This document shows positions 42,306 through 55,667 of a stretch of 64,000 nt of DNA, piece by piece (the stretch's first letter is position 1; each line of letters begins with the position of its first letter). The notes under the pieces are model-generated. The model was not told the origin of the DNA. It searched no databases and saw only the letters and a program-made list of their open reading frames with translations. The stretch comes from Syngnathus acus (Eukaryota; Chordata; Actinopteri; Syngnathiformes; Syngnathidae): NCBI RefSeq assembly GCF_901709675.1, contig NC_051087.1, positions 15,633,067 to 15,697,066 on the forward strand, written 5' to 3'. The translations under genes were made by a program, and so were the position numbers.

Positions 42306-43591
42306 CTGCAGACAAAAAATTGTTGCGAGAACATGAATTTGTCCTTGAGGGAAACAGAACAGTCCCATCGGTACGGTCGATGTACTATTTTGGAGTCTTC
42401 GTTGTTACACAATAGTTTGAGGCTCACGTGTTATTTATAACATAGATGATTCACTTTTCATTTAAGCATTATTTGAAAATACGATTACACACAATACGGA
42501 TCGTCAAACTCATTACTCAATAAATTAAAAAGTGATAATGTTGATAGTAGCTACACTTGTTTTCCATACAATTTAACACATGCAGGCTTTTTTGTGCATC
42601 AATGTACATGTCAAAGAAAGAAACAATTACATCAAATCCGTTTTCTAGAAATCTCACGTTTTACTATCCCTTTGTGTGTAATAATAATAGAATTTAAATG
42701 TACTATTTGTAAAAAAAAAATATCCATGTCTCGCACGTGTAGAATCAAGCAATATGACAAAATCGGTTTTCTTGCATTATATTATTTTTATATAATTCTG
42801 ATATGATATGATATTATATTATCCGGCTTAATTGCCCCTATCTTACGGATCACTAGGTCCGTTTATTTCAACCATAACTTCGACAACAAAAATAATCAAT
42901 ACTGGGCGCCACCCAGTAAATCTGGATGTGCACGCAACAATAGGAAATATACCAAACCATTTATTTAAATGTTGTGAACGACATATGTCCTTCATAAATT
43001 GCAAAACAAATACAATGCGAATTCAAATTCGTTGTAAAATTTACTCACGTTTCCCCCATCATGTTGAGGTTTGCATTGTAAAATAAAGCAGTTTGGCGGA
43101 GGTGAATTACCCAGAAAAAAACATTTTTATTCTGCGTCACTGCAGTGATTGAAGCTCTGGAACAGCCACATTCCTGTGATTACGCGACATTACAAATCTC
43201 CAAAATTGTAAAAATAGAAGGACGTTTTTCAAATGTAATCGTAAATTGACATTATGTTGCATTTTTCGTGCTCTGTTACAGTCACAAGAAGTCACTTTCT
43301 ATATACAATTTTAATCCGCAGCTCATTTCACCAGAGGAGTTTTCTTTAGATCGCAGTGTTCATTTCAACAGTTTTTATCACATTCATTAGGGTTAAAGAA
43401 ATAGCTGCTGAAGCTGTAAGCCCCATCGCTCCAAGTCCAACCCACCAAGCAATAAACTGTACGAAATCTCGAATTCCCTGGCGTGTTTCAAATTATTTTC
43501 AGTTTTGCACTTAAGAAACTTCACACTGATGTTATAATGTTCATTCCCTAATAAACGGTTTAAATTTAAACGGATGCCCATTGCGTACCAC

Positions 43592-43620
43592 ACTGTTTGC
43601 TTGTCTGTGTGTAAGCGCGC

Positions 43621-43680
<60 letters not shown>

Positions 43681-43715
43681 GCACGCGCTGCGCGCTCACA
43701 CACAGACACGCAAAC
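43592..43715. repeat. (TA)n with GC-rich inverted arms
   Basis: About 58 bp of TA at 43622-43679 are flanked by inverted arms: gtttgcttgtctgtgtgtaa on the left and cacacacagacacgcaaac on the right, with a GCGCGC core on each side. The whole can fold into a long hairpin. Confidence 0.88.
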
Positions 43716-43805
43716 AGTAACCCTGAAAACTCTTCTCCGTTTTTGTTTCTGAAGAGCTGAATAAGAAACCATTGAACCCTTATTTACTGAAAGATGAACT
43801 GTTGG

Positions 43806-43945
<140 letters not shown>

Positions 43946-44310
43946 TGTAATTCTGAAGTCATTCACGTGCTAACCCCTTGATTCTTAATGGTGCCACAAA
44001 TTAAACGGAGCATTACTGCTGATCACATTCAAATCAACTTTAACGATCTTTATCGATTTTCTGTCCGAGGAATCCTCTTTAGGTCTACATGATTTTTGGC
44101 ACTATATATGTTTTTGCTTGCAGAGCTGCAGCCAACGAGTGTTATCAGTTTTTAATATGCCGGACAACATCCCCATTCCAGTAATTCCAATATGGAAGAG
44201 GGGGGGGGAGGGTAATTTGTCGCTTGAATTCAGTAACGCGCCAGAAACCACAATTCCTATTTGCGTCAAGGACACGGGAATTGATCAATTCTTGCCCATA
44301 CCATGCTCTA

Positions 44311-44352
44311 TGTCGTTGTTGTTGTTGTTGTTGTTGTTGTTGGTGGTGGTGT
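44311..44352. repeat. (GTT)n/(GTG)n microsatellite
   Basis: Trinucleotide repeats in the hand2 intron. Confidence 0.9.
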
Positions 44353-45182
44353 TTTTTTTTTTACTACCGTTTGATTGAATATTGGATTGGCATATCTTGG
44401 CTCTATTTAGACTTCCGGACAATAACGCATAATATAACTCACATCGGTTCATTTTGCTGCACGTATTATTCACAAATAATTGATCGAATAAAACCCAGGT
44501 AAAAAGGGAACAATATCGTGGAAAATGTTTAAATGTCTTACGAATAAATCCTAAGCGGTGCGTATATGTATGGCCAAAACCAGAACCAGGCCAAAGAGAT
44601 GTGAAGACACAAAAATACGAAAAAGCCTTGCTGGAAATGAGTCACTTGGCTCCAAGCTGTCTGTGAATGGAGACCAATTTTCTGGCACAGCTCCTCTCTT
44701 ATGCTTGATCATTTCGAGCAAACTTTATTGTGTACAACATCTTTTCGTTTGACTCAGCTCAATGAGAATAGATTTGTTTTAGTTTTTTTTTTTTTTTTTA
44801 CAGCCTAATTTTAGTTTTTTATCTATGCGTGTTTGTCTTATTTCAGTGAATCTTGTTTTTATTCATTTTGTTGTTGTGCTATTTTCCTAGGCTATAGTTT
44901 AGGGTTGTTATTATTACATTTTCCTTGGCGATTTCAGAACTTGGAATCTGCATCTGCGTGTAAAACATTTTCCCCCCCATCGCTTATTTGATTTCATCAA
45001 ACATATCGTTTGAGTCTGTTTTTGTATATTAGACGAGACTATAGTGGTTGTTTTTCTAATTGAAAGCTGTATAATCAGTTAAGTATGACAAACACGTGCC
45101 ATTATATTTTACGACCAGGCAAATTCATGTTAGTCAAACATTTCAGCCCTGCATTATTTCAGTCATGTATATTTCGACTTAC

Positions 45183-45797
45183 CGTGTCCCGCTTCCTCCG
45201 CTCCTCCCGCGCCTCTGTTTTCTTCAGCTCGGCCTTAAATGCCTGAGTGTCTCCGTGTTGGCCGTCCTTGTCCAGGATGTCCATCAGGTAGGAGATGTAG
45301 CTGGTAGCCAGCCGAAGCGTCTTGATCTTGGACAGCTTAGTGTCGGCGGGGACATTGGGGATACACTCCCTCAGTTCCGCGAAAGCCGAGTTGATACTTT
45401 GAGTCCGCCGTCTCTCTTTCCGGTTTGCAGTAGGTCTCCGCTTTACTGTGCGTGGATGTGCGTGGTGGTGATGCATACCCACCTGGGCTCCATTAACAGA
45501 GATGGCGCCAGCTCCGGGAACCAAAGCACCGTGTCCGTAGTGGTGATGGTGGTGGTGAGGATCTAGGCCACCTACGGCCCCTGTGCCACCGTTGCCGTGG
45601 TAATCAGGGCTGTAGCCCGGCGCGAGGCCGTATTCGGTGGGCGACATATCCGCGTGACTAATGAGCCAGCTCGTGAAATAAGGAGGCGCTCCCGTGTCCT
45701 CGTGACACCGACCCGTTGCGGCCGGGTGCAGGGAGTAGTGGTGGCTGTCGTGGTGGTGCATGACCGGATGATGAGGAAAGCCTGATACTAAACTCAT
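45183..45797 (-). CDS. hand2: hand2 exon 1: bHLH transcription factor
   Basis: Encodes residues 1-205 of HAND2, a nuclear bHLH factor that dimerises with E proteins to control heart, limb/fin, branchial-arch and autonomic neuron development. The start [15 protein letters not shown] is family-typical and has A at -3. His-rich tracts lie at about 9-24, 81-88 and 109-114. The basic region [14 protein letters not shown] lies at about 120-133, helix 1 ([14 protein letters not shown]) at 134-147, and loop and helix 2 through [10 protein letters not shown] to about 175. The exon ends ...ERRKRDT at the GTAAGT donor. Joined to exon 2 it gives 247 residues, about 30 longer than mammalian HAND2, because of His, Gly and Ser-rich insertions. 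The gene is intact. Confidence 0.97.
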
Positions 45798-46200
45798 CGT
45801 GACCTACCGACGCGCGCACGCACAGGCGCTCTCACGTGCACGCACGTAAACGGACAACGCGCGAGCCCACACCAAACCTTTGGGGATGTTGCAGAATCGC
45901 TGTCTAATGACCTTTCGAAGCAGATGTTTGCACGATGAATAATTTCCACATCGCGACCGGGAATGCCCGCCGAGTCCAAAAATATGAGAGGCAGTACTCC
46001 GAGTAGAAAGGGCCGGGCTATCCCAGTCTACAGCTTCTCGAAGTCCCCTCGACTCTCGACATGGTTCTTCTAGCAACCAATCCGAATATATGTAGCGCTT
46101 CTTCTTTTTTCACTTTCAGCTCCTCTCACCGACTCAACATCTTCAGCCGTTTTGGGCAAGGCAGGGTTAGTCAGCGCGGCAACCGGCTCAACACTACTGG
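45798..46200 (-). promoter_or_regulatory. hand2: hand2 5' UTR/proximal promoter (predicted)
   Basis: GC-rich sequence directly upstream of the start codon. On the minus strand an AT-rich box (acatatatt) lies near 46083-46093 and an ATTGG (inverted CCAAT) just 3' of it at about 46076-46082. A CACGTG E-box sits at 45834-45839. The transcription start cannot be fixed from sequence. Confidence 0.35.
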
Positions 46201-46260
46201 TGCATACTGAGCGGACAGAGAGGAGAGAGAGCGAGAAAGAAAAAGAGGGGGCGAGCAAAG

Positions 46261-46287
46261 AAGAGAGAGAGAGAGAGCGAGCGAGCG

Positions 46288-46372
<85 letters not shown>
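46261..46372. repeat. (GA)n microsatellite upstream of hand2
   Basis: About 110 bp of GA (CT on the gene strand), with a short GAGC-rich interruption, lie roughly 470-570 bp upstream of the hand2 ATG. Confidence 0.95.
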
Positions 46373-46373
<1 letters not shown>

Positions 46374-47000
46374 GATACGTCCGACGCGGGAGGAGAGCGT
46401 GCCTTCGCAGATTTCTCTGACCAATGGCCAACCTTCCACCCTCCACTGGCCTCAATTGCAGGGTCTGTTTACTTGTCTTTAATGTCAATGGGCCCGCTAA
46501 GTAGGTCTGCTGGCACACCGCTGGGTCAACAGTAATGAGATATGTTCTTGGCATTGGAATTCGTACACAATTTACAATCATTATGTGGCCAACTTGTTTT
46601 GCATCCGTGAGGTCGTTGTGGAAAACTATTTGTTTTAAAACCTTTTAATACAAATTCAAAGGTTACAGGGAATATTGGCACAAAAAACTGTGATTTTAAT
46701 TTAATATAACTCCATGAAAATATTAAATCTAGGTCCAGGGGATGATCAAATTGCGTTTGTTTCAAACAGGAACACGTGTGAGTCTTTGTAAATCTGCTTG
46801 AATGTGGGGATTTAGTGCACTCACATATCATACTAAAGTTATCTTGTTCCATGTCAAAATATCAATTTCTGGATGACCAAATCATATCATGACGTGAACT
46901 TTTCCTTTCAGAACAATAAGTGTTACAAGGAACCTAAATTGAAATGCATGCAACATGGTTGGCTTATATTGGGATGTAATTTTTATTCTGGTTGATTTTA

Positions 47001-47120
47001 GGCCAATATGTCTGAGAACGAGTGTAAGGCCAGGCTCGGGGACACTAGCCAGTACAGTTCATCTTAGGCCAATATGTCTAAGAAAAAGTGTAAGGCTAGG
47101 CTCGGGGACACTAGCTAGTC
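47001..47120. repeat. ~64-bp tandem duplication
   Basis: Two adjacent units start taggccaatatgtct and end ggctcggggacactag, with minor differences. Confidence 0.88.
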
Positions 47121-47524
47121 CTCAGACGCGTGCGAAGCATGTCAGCGGTCGTTTATTCGTTGTGAATGAGTTAAATCACACACATCACATGTTCTCATCC
47201 AGCAAAGTATCGAAACCCAATTAATATACAACCTATTATTATTTTCTATTTTAAAAATAAAAAAATATCTATTGACCTATATCACCCGTCTACAAATTAT
47301 GTCAGAGTGAAACTCGTAAATTTAGTTGGTAATGTCAACGAACTAATGCTATGACCAATAACATTATATTTGGATTGAATCGTTCTCAGTTGTTTCATTC
47401 GAAATTCACGCGCAAAGGCAATGGCAAATACTACATAATTTGTCAATTATATTTTTATTGGAACGAATTATTCAAATAAATCAAGAAAATTCCCATTAAC
47501 CCAAATGATGTAAAAATTCCGAGC

Positions 47525-47562
47525 TTATAATGATAATAATACTAATAATAATAATGATGATG

Positions 47563-47598
<36 letters not shown>

Positions 47599-47610
47599 TT
47601 ATATCAATAT

Positions 47611-47675
<65 letters not shown>

Positions 47676-47705
47676 AACACGACTACTACTACTACTAATA
47701 ATAAT
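47525..47705. repeat. (AAT)n, (TA)n and (ACT)n microsatellites
   Basis: An AAT/ATG tract of about 75 bp is followed by about 53 bp of TA, then short ACT/AAT repeats. Confidence 0.95.
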
Positions 47706-49552
47706 AATACTAGTAATAATTTTCAAGTTAGTAATAAACTTAAAGCATGGCATTACAAGCAAAGTTGTCCGGTTACAAGCTGACCGCCTCTTTTTATGCT
47801 TGCACGCGTAAAACAGTAACAACAAAAATGTGTCTTCTTTACCAACGTTTGAAAGGAACACCTCGAATTTGTTTGGGTTATGTTCTATGTTTGATTTCTA
47901 TTTTCACCAGATAACACAGTTACCCTACTATAAATTTAATACGAAACATACTATAAATGGCAGTTTAAATAAATATTTATTCTACAGGTAAACGGACTTG
48001 CTATTCTATTGACGATACATGCGTGACCCATGAAGGAATAAGGAACTACCAAGGAAGCTAAACACAGCCAGGCTTTCTTTGCATTTTCTGGATACAAAGC
48101 CTGAGAACGCAATCCAAAGTGGTACCACGACGGTGGTTATCAACTGCTTCGTCAACCCTGGCTCTAGTCCCCAGACTTTGTGCGCGTTCACGTAAAGCGG
48201 GGCATTTCCAGCGTCATTTGAGCAACATATGCAAAAATGTGGATCGATCAAGAATCGCAGATTATCACAACCGAGCAAATAGTGATAATTGAGGGTTACG
48301 AAGAAAGTAAAACATCATAACGGCAAAAAGCGACACTGCTGCTGATATTCCTGAACGATAACACTGAAACCCAGTGGTAAATTTCTCACTGCTGAATATG
48401 ATACATATCCAAAAAATGAAATTAAATAATTCAAAAATGATACTCAAGATGTGTGACTCCGTTAGCTAAATCTGTCCAATGATGAGAGATTCGTGACTAC
48501 AAATTTATTTGGGGGCCAATTTAAAGTGAAGTCGTTCGTTGATTGATAATCATATGTGATAAATACTGTTAAGTTAAAGAATATTATTTTTCCCAGATGT
48601 GATACCTGCACCATTAAACAGTAAATCAAAGTCAAGGATAAGAAAGCATACAAAGTGGTAGCTTAATTTATTTTCTTTACAGTGTGTGAATAATACGTTG
48701 TGTCACATTTTATAGTTGCAAAAACAACGTCGCGCATTGCACAGCAATCTTGCTCAGATTTTCAGCATCACTTACTGAACGCATGGCAAAGAAACTAATG
48801 CACACGTGAGCGCGCAGCTTCACGGCATTGACGTGTCCAGCAATCAGCGCGCAGTCGGTCCGTCCGATGGCGGAAGACTCTCCCTCCCCGCGACCGCCCC
48901 CTCAAATGGTTTTGGACAAAACAACCAAACGTTTTATAATTTGCAAGCCAAGAATAAAGGCCACAAATGAATGGATTCATGAATCCAATTGGACAAACCA
49001 AAAGATCATCTTGAGTATACATTTTTAAAGTGTTAAACGTTTTAGAGTTGTCCCATGTCCAGCAGTGGGAACATTATCATGGGACTAGAACAAGTACGGT
49101 CAGCAATTTTCTGCCAGCATCTTCTCTTGCCTTATTTGCAGCAACAGTGTTGCTTTCTGCAGTTATATTTGTATTTTTTGAAACCTGATTACAATTCGCT
49201 TCTCCTAAGTAAAATATGCGGCTCTTACATAGAAACGCCCCCTTTTATGTGAACGCGCACAAAGCCTGACGATGAGCCTGGGTTAACAAAGCGAGTTGAA
49301 TATCACTTAGCTGTGATCACGTATACAGGCTTTGTCGATCCAGATTCCAGATCGTGCACAGAAAGCCTGACTGTGTTGAGCTTTCTTCGCAGTATACTCC
49401 CCATTGCGTTCTCCGCCTTTTGCCTGACGCCCTTAGAGGAATGCCGCAAAATTAACGTATAAGTCATGTTTTACTACTGCTATGGTGCACTGAGCACATT
49501 TTATTGAACTCATTTAGTGTACCGGACAATAAGACAGTTTTCTGAAGTTAAA

Positions 49553-49713
49553 ACAAGCAAACAAACAGGCAAACATGCAAACAAACAAACAAACAAACAA
49601 ACAAACAAACAAACAAACAATCACAGACAGGCAGGCAGGCAGGCAGGCAGGCAGACAGACAGACAGAAAAAACAAACAAACAAACAAACAAACAAACAAA
49701 CAAACAAACAAAC
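49553..49713. repeat. (CAAA)n/(CAGG)n/(CAGA)n compound microsatellite
   Basis: Two CAAA tracts flank a CAGG/CAGA block. The long open frames on both strands come from the repeat. Confidence 0.97.
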
Positions 49714-51299
49714 GTGTCAGGAAAAGACATACCACCTGCAAAATATATAGTATAAATATATATTTTGGGAAATTAAAAAGTGCAAAGAAAAAAAAAAGAG
49801 TGCAAATATATTTTGAAGTCGTGCAACAGAAACCTTTGTCACATATATTTATGTTTTGTTTAACTTCAGTGTTTGAAAGTTTGAAAATATGGATCGTAAC
49901 CTTGGGAAATTCAACAACAGAAGCCTACAAGAAGCTGCGTGAAGACCTCTGGGGTTTTTTGGGCGGTGGGGATAGTTGTGGGTTACACACAGTAAAAAGT
50001 GAAATCATGCTGAGAGAGGCAATCAATAGTTGGGATTTAAATCAGGGTAAACAAATCTTGACAAGAGAGAATTACAGTCACTATTTGCAGACTGTAATTG
50101 GTAATAAATGATGTCTTAGATTCGAAGATGCAGTCATGTGATTATTCCTCCTGTGTTGTGTGGGATATCAGGAGCAGCAGGGTTGCAGAAAGTGTGAGTT
50201 GGACTTGTGCGTGGAAGGCCCTTTGATTGATATTTGTTTAAATGTTGCATGGGGATCGCTCGTTGTGTGTGTTTAGGTATGTGTATGTGTGCGCGCGCGT
50301 GTCAGCCTGCTCTGTGTAATCCATCTATGTGAATGGGAGCTGTTGCAGTAATTTAGATCAGTTTGTGTCTCCTGATAATGATATATAATTAGACTGTAGG
50401 TCAGTCGGTCAGACTCCTGATCTCTCTCCCCCTCTCTGTCTCTCTTTCTCCCTTTGCCGCTCTACTTCGCTTTCTTTTTTTTTCACGCGAAGACCTCTCC
50501 CCCATATACTCTATCGTCTGATCTCAGCCATTCTTCATGTGTATAAATAAACCTGATGGAGTCACGTGATGTATGTATGCACGAGCAAAAGCGAGAGAAA
50601 TATTTCACTCTGCGTGCGTGTGCGCATGTGTGTCAGCCCGTGTGATGACGTATAGGTACATTCCACAGCAACCAAAGTTTCTTCAGCGTAAAGTAATGAA
50701 TGTTCTTACTGTCTGATTTAACTCCACATACTGTATAGGCCAACTCCACTCACAGTGTATATAGACTTAATTCATCTCAATTTATTTTACTTTTGCAAGC
50801 TTTTAATTAATCATTTTAGTATTTCATGTATTGATTTATGATTTAAGGTTAACTTTGGAATATTTTATTAATTTTACTGATGTTGTATAGTTCTTGCCTT
50901 ATTTTACCATAATCTTGATATGTTTTTTTTCTTCAGTTTCAGCTCCAGTGTCTTGTGGTGGGGGCAGGTGTTTGTCTAGCCTACCAGCGGGGGTGCTGTT
51001 CCATGAGGGAGGGAGTCTCGCCTGGGTGGATGGTAGGCACGGCTTGGTCTGGGGGTTCCCGTCTGCCCGGAGTAGTCTCTGTGGCGGTGTTCTCGGTGGT
51101 TAAGAGCTGTGGTCCCTCTTGGTGTTGAATGGCCCTTACTTGTGGCTTTTTCCTCACCTTATGTCTTGGTGCTCAACCATGTCTCTCTACTGTTTGTCAG
51201 TGTGTGTTTGGGGACGTGTGTGTATACATATGTGCATGTATGTACTTATGGCTGTGTGTGCTTGTGTGAATTGGTGTGTATACAAAATTGTATTGTATG
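49714..51299. other. intergenic, unassigned
   Basis: No gene is supported. A G/T-rich segment at about 50940-51290 looks like untranslated repeat-derived sequence but I cannot name it. CACGTG-type E-boxes occur, for example at about 50563. Confidence 0.4.
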
Positions 51300-51301
51300 T
51301 A

Positions 51302-52514
51302 CCGTATTTTCCGGACTATAAGTCGCTCAGGAGTACAAGTCGCACCAGCTATAAAATGCATAATAAAGAAGAAAAATCATATATGTCGCACCGGAGTACA
51401 AGTCGCAATTTTGGGAGAATTTTATTTGACAAAATCCAACACCAAGAACTGACATGAACAGGCAACAACAGGCTAAACGATACGGTATGCTAACGTTACA
51501 TAAACACAAACAAGCAACTGAGATCGTGCCTGACGTAACATATTAACAGTTATTCAAATAACTATAACATAAATAACACGTTTATCAAACTATCCGTGTC
51601 ACTCCAAATCATTAAATCCATCAAAACCTTTGTCCTTTGTGTAAACAACGCCGCTGCTGACCCCACAAGTGCATGCAGCGCTGACGTCGGACTTGTCGTC
51701 AGTTGCAGTTCCAATTATTCCACAGGCCTATAGAACTATTTATAAACTATATATCAAATAACTATAACATAAATAACAAATTTATCGGACCATTTGTGTC
51801 ACACCATATCATTAAATCCATCGAAATCTTCGTCCTCTGTGTCACTTAAAAAGAACAACACCGCTGCTGACTCGGAAGTACATGCGGCACTGACGTCAGA
51901 CTCGTCGTCAGTTGTGGTTTCAATTATTCCACAGATCAATATAATTATATTTTAGCGTTACCAAAGTACCAGTCGAGTCGTGGGTTCGGTAACTGGCTCT
52001 TTATTTCACAAAACAAGAGTTCAACATACAAGCCAACACACAGTGTATGTAGCCTCACTCTAACAATGTGCCCCGGATCTCTTTTCCCGTCTCCTCCCTC
52101 CTGCTGCCTTCAAGGCCTCCCTGGGCAATCGGAAACTACTGAACTCTAACAATACACAAGTTGCTATGCTAAATAAACTATCAAATAACTATAACATAAA
52201 TAACAAGTTTATCGAACCATCCGCGTCACTCCAAATCATTAAATCCATCAAAATCTTCATCCTCTATGTCCTATCTCTGTCCTCTGTGTTATAAACAACT
52301 CCTGACTTCGGAAGTCATTGAATGGATTGAGACTCATTGTCAGTTGCGGTTCCAATTATTCCACAGGCCTAGTGTGACCTCATGCGGTTTAAAGTGAATG
52401 TGAAGTGATCAACTATACTAGTAAGCAAGTAATGTGGTACCGATCAAGTAGTTTCACATATAAGTCGCACCCCCGACTAAACTATGAAAAAAAACTGTGA
52501 CTTATAGTCCGGAA
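51302..52514 (-). mobile_element. pogo-derived non-autonomous element, old inverted copy
   Basis: The end ccgtattttccggactataa follows a TA at 51300-51301. The other end (cttatagtccggaa) has decayed into a TA tract. Relative to the copies at 9927, 23543 and 61759 the interior is reversed. On the minus strand a frame at 51799-51852 reads FLSDTEDEDFDGFNDMV and stops, a well-kept version of the acidic pogo tail. Three diverged modules of that tail are present. Confidence 0.82.
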
Positions 52515-52541
52515 TATATATATATATATGTACATACTATA

Positions 52542-54120
52542 TGCTGCTCAAAAAAATTAAAGGAACACTTTGAAAACACATCCGATTTCATTGGTGAAAA
52601 AAAAAATGTTGGATATCTATACTGATATGGACAGTTTAATGTCTCAGGAACAAAAGGATGCCACATCTTTTGATGGAAATAAATGTTTTCAGCCTACAGA
52701 GGGCTCAGTATATAGACACCCAAAAATCTAAGTGAAAAAAATGATATGGCAGGCTCGTCCATTATGCCTAAATTCAATTTCTGCAACTCAAAATTATTTT
52801 CAATATCTTGTGTGGCCCCCCCCGAGCTTGTATGCATGCTTGACAACGTCGCGCCATGCTCCTAATGAGATGACGAATGGTGTCTTGTGAGATGTCCTCC
52901 CAGATCTGTCTAAGGGAATCAGTGAGCTCCTGTAAAGTCTGAGGAGCAACCTGGCGGCATCTGATGGACCGAAACATTATGTCCCAGAGGTGTTCTATCG
53001 GGTTTAGATCAGGTGATCGTGAGGGCCATTCAATTGTGTCAATTCCTTCATCATCCAGATACTGTCTGCATACTCTTGCCACATGAGGCCGGGCATTGTT
53101 GTGGATCAGGAGGAACCCAGGACCTACTGCACCAGCGTAGGGTCTGACCATGGGTGCAAGGATTTCATCCTGATACCTAATGGCAGTCAGACTGCCGTTC
53201 TCTAGCCTGTAGGGGTCTGTTCGTCCCTCCATGGAAATGCCTCCCCAGACCATCACTGACCCACCACCGAACCGGTCATGCTGAATGATGTTGCATGCAG
53301 CATAGCGCTCTCCTTGGCTTCTCCAGATCTTTTCACGTCTATCACAGGTGCTCAGGGTAAACCTGCTCTCATCTGTGAAAAGCACAGGGCGCCAGTGGCG
53401 GACTTACCAATTCTGGTGTTCTATGGCAAATGCCAATCGAGCTCCACGGTGCTGAGCAATGAGCACAGGGCATACTACAGGACGTTGTGCCCTGAGGCCA
53501 CCCTCGTGAAGTCTGTTTCTGACTGTTTGGGCAGAGACATTCACACCAGTAGCTGGAGGCCATTCTGTAGGGCTCGGGCAGTGCTCAACCTGTTCCTCCT
53601 TGCACAAAGCAGCAGATATCGGTCCTGCTGATGGAATGAGGATCCTCTACGGCCCTGTCCAGCTCTCCTAGAGTAACTGCTTGTCTCCTGGACTTTCCTC
53701 CATGCTCTGGAGATTGTCCTGGGAGACACATCAAATCTTCTTGCAACAGCACGCATGGATGTGCCATCCTGGAGGAGTTGGACAATCTGCGCAACTTCAG
53801 GAGGGTTAAGAAATCGCCTCATGCTCCCAGTCGTGATAATGACTCTAGCTAAAGCCAACACTTGTGGAAAAACTGTTAAAAAAGATCAAGAGGGAGGAAC
53901 TTGAAATGGCATCCACCTGCAAAATCAGTCCTGTTTTGGGGACCATCTTGTTGTTGCCCCTCTAGTGCACCTGTTGTTAATTCCATCAACACCAATGCAG
54001 CTGAAACTGATTAACAACCCCCTCTGCTACGTACCTGACCAAAACCTTATCAGAAAAGTCTAATTGAATTCATGCCATACCCTGATAAAAAAACTGTTCC
54101 TTTAATTTTTTTGAGCCGTG
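52542..54120 (-). mobile_element. Tc1-like element, near full length
   Basis: The termini (gctcaaaaaaattaaagg and inverse) are flanked by TA at 52540-52541 and 54121-54122, for a length of 1579 bp, normal for Tc1. The transposase on the minus strand is broken by frameshifts. Confidence 0.9.
52774..53861 (-). pseudogene. Tc1-like transposase with damaged DDE triad
   Basis: The N-terminal half, starting in the frame 53861-53541, has RFLNPPEVAQIVQLLQDG and the first helix-turn-helix VARRFDVSPRTISRAW. After a frameshift near 53560 comes TGVNVSAQTVRNRLHEGGL (second helix-turn-helix). After another shift the catalytic part runs from 53385 to 52774: LFTDESRF (first Asp), SVMVWGGIS, LLIHNNARPHVA and [12 protein letters not shown] (Glu). 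In the second position the expected HDN reads HNN, so a catalytic Asp is replaced by Asn in addition to the frameshifts. Confidence 0.88.
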
Positions 54121-54274
54121 TACATGTAAAAAACATTACAACTATTAAATAAGAGTCCATTTTAACATTTGACTTTTCCATTTGTTCCTTCTCTTCAACT
54201 CGAACCTTTATCTCTGTGTAGAGAATCACAAATTAAACTCTAAATTGAGCTTTAACACCATATAGTTAAAGATC

Positions 54275-54325
54275 CTTATCATCAGTTGCAGTTCAATTAT
54301 TCTACAGACCTAGAGCGCCCTCATT
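54275..54325 (-). mobile_element. scrap of pogo-derived element
   Basis: The piece 'tcatcagttgcagtt(c)aatta' with the following gcgccctcat matches the repeated module at about 51708-51730 and 52335-52380. Confidence 0.5.
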
Positions 54326-54328
54326 TCT

Positions 54329-55253
<925 letters not shown>

Positions 55254-55261
55254 TTGTGGCC

Positions 55262-55518
55262 CAGTGGCAGCCCCAAAACATCACTGCTCTAGAGGAGATC
55301 TGCATGGAGGAATGGGCCAAAATATCAGCAAAAGTGTGTGAAAACCTTGTGAAGACTTACAGAAAACGTTTGACCTCTGTCATTGCCAACAAAGGCTATA
55401 TAACAAAGTATTAATATGAACTTTTGTTATTGACCAAATACTTATTTTCCACCATAATTTGCAAATAAAATGTTTAAAAATCAGACAATTTGTTTTTCTG
55501 GATTTGTTTTATTTATTT
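55262..55518 (+). mobile_element. inverted Tc1 C-terminal piece and terminus
   Basis: On the plus strand the frame reads [18 protein letters not shown] and [20 protein letters not shown] before a stop at 55414, then the AT-rich Tc1 end. This is the C-terminus that the minus-strand copy also carries at 54329-54410. The Tc1 head therefore abuts an inverted copy of its own tail. Confidence 0.8.
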
Positions 55519-55567
55519 ACTTCACTGGTTCTTTTATATCAAACAAATTATTTTAGGTGCATTACCT

Positions 55568-55601
55568 GACATGTTTCGGCGGGTTCTTCCGCCTTCATCA
55601 G
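55568..55601 (-). ncRNA. hammerhead-ribozyme-like motif
   Basis: On the minus strand the order is CTGATGA, a GGCGG/CCGCC helix II with short loop, GAAAC, palindromic ACATGT and GTC. The core matches the hammerhead consensus; helix I is not clear by eye. Confidence 0.6.
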
Positions 55602-55667
55602 AGTGTCGCTGATGTGGTTGTGACGCGTCTTTATCAGCTGATGGATGAAGGCTCACCTGTCAGATTT

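Larger units (their letters stand above)
46373..49550. other. TE-poor hand2 upstream DNA
   Basis: I recognise no transposon or protein-coding gene. In other vertebrates a divergent long non-coding RNA and heart and arch enhancers occupy this side of HAND2; nothing in the sequence lets me place either. It contains a 64-bp tandem duplication and AT-rich microsatellites. Confidence 0.45.

Noticed and set aside
44224-44502. Possible alternative exon in the hand2 intron
   Set aside because: It overlaps a GTT/TGT microsatellite and shows no similarity to HAND proteins.
46152-46581. ORFs of Glu-Arg and Leu-Ser repeats upstream of hand2
   Set aside because: Products of the (GA)n microsatellite.
46373-49550. 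Divergent long non-coding RNA upstream of hand2
   Set aside because: It is known in mammals, but no sequence feature here lets me place a transcript.
49514-49750. Cys-Leu-Phe-Val and Lys-Gln-Thr-Asn repeat ORFs
   Set aside because: Products of the CAAA/CAGG compound microsatellite.
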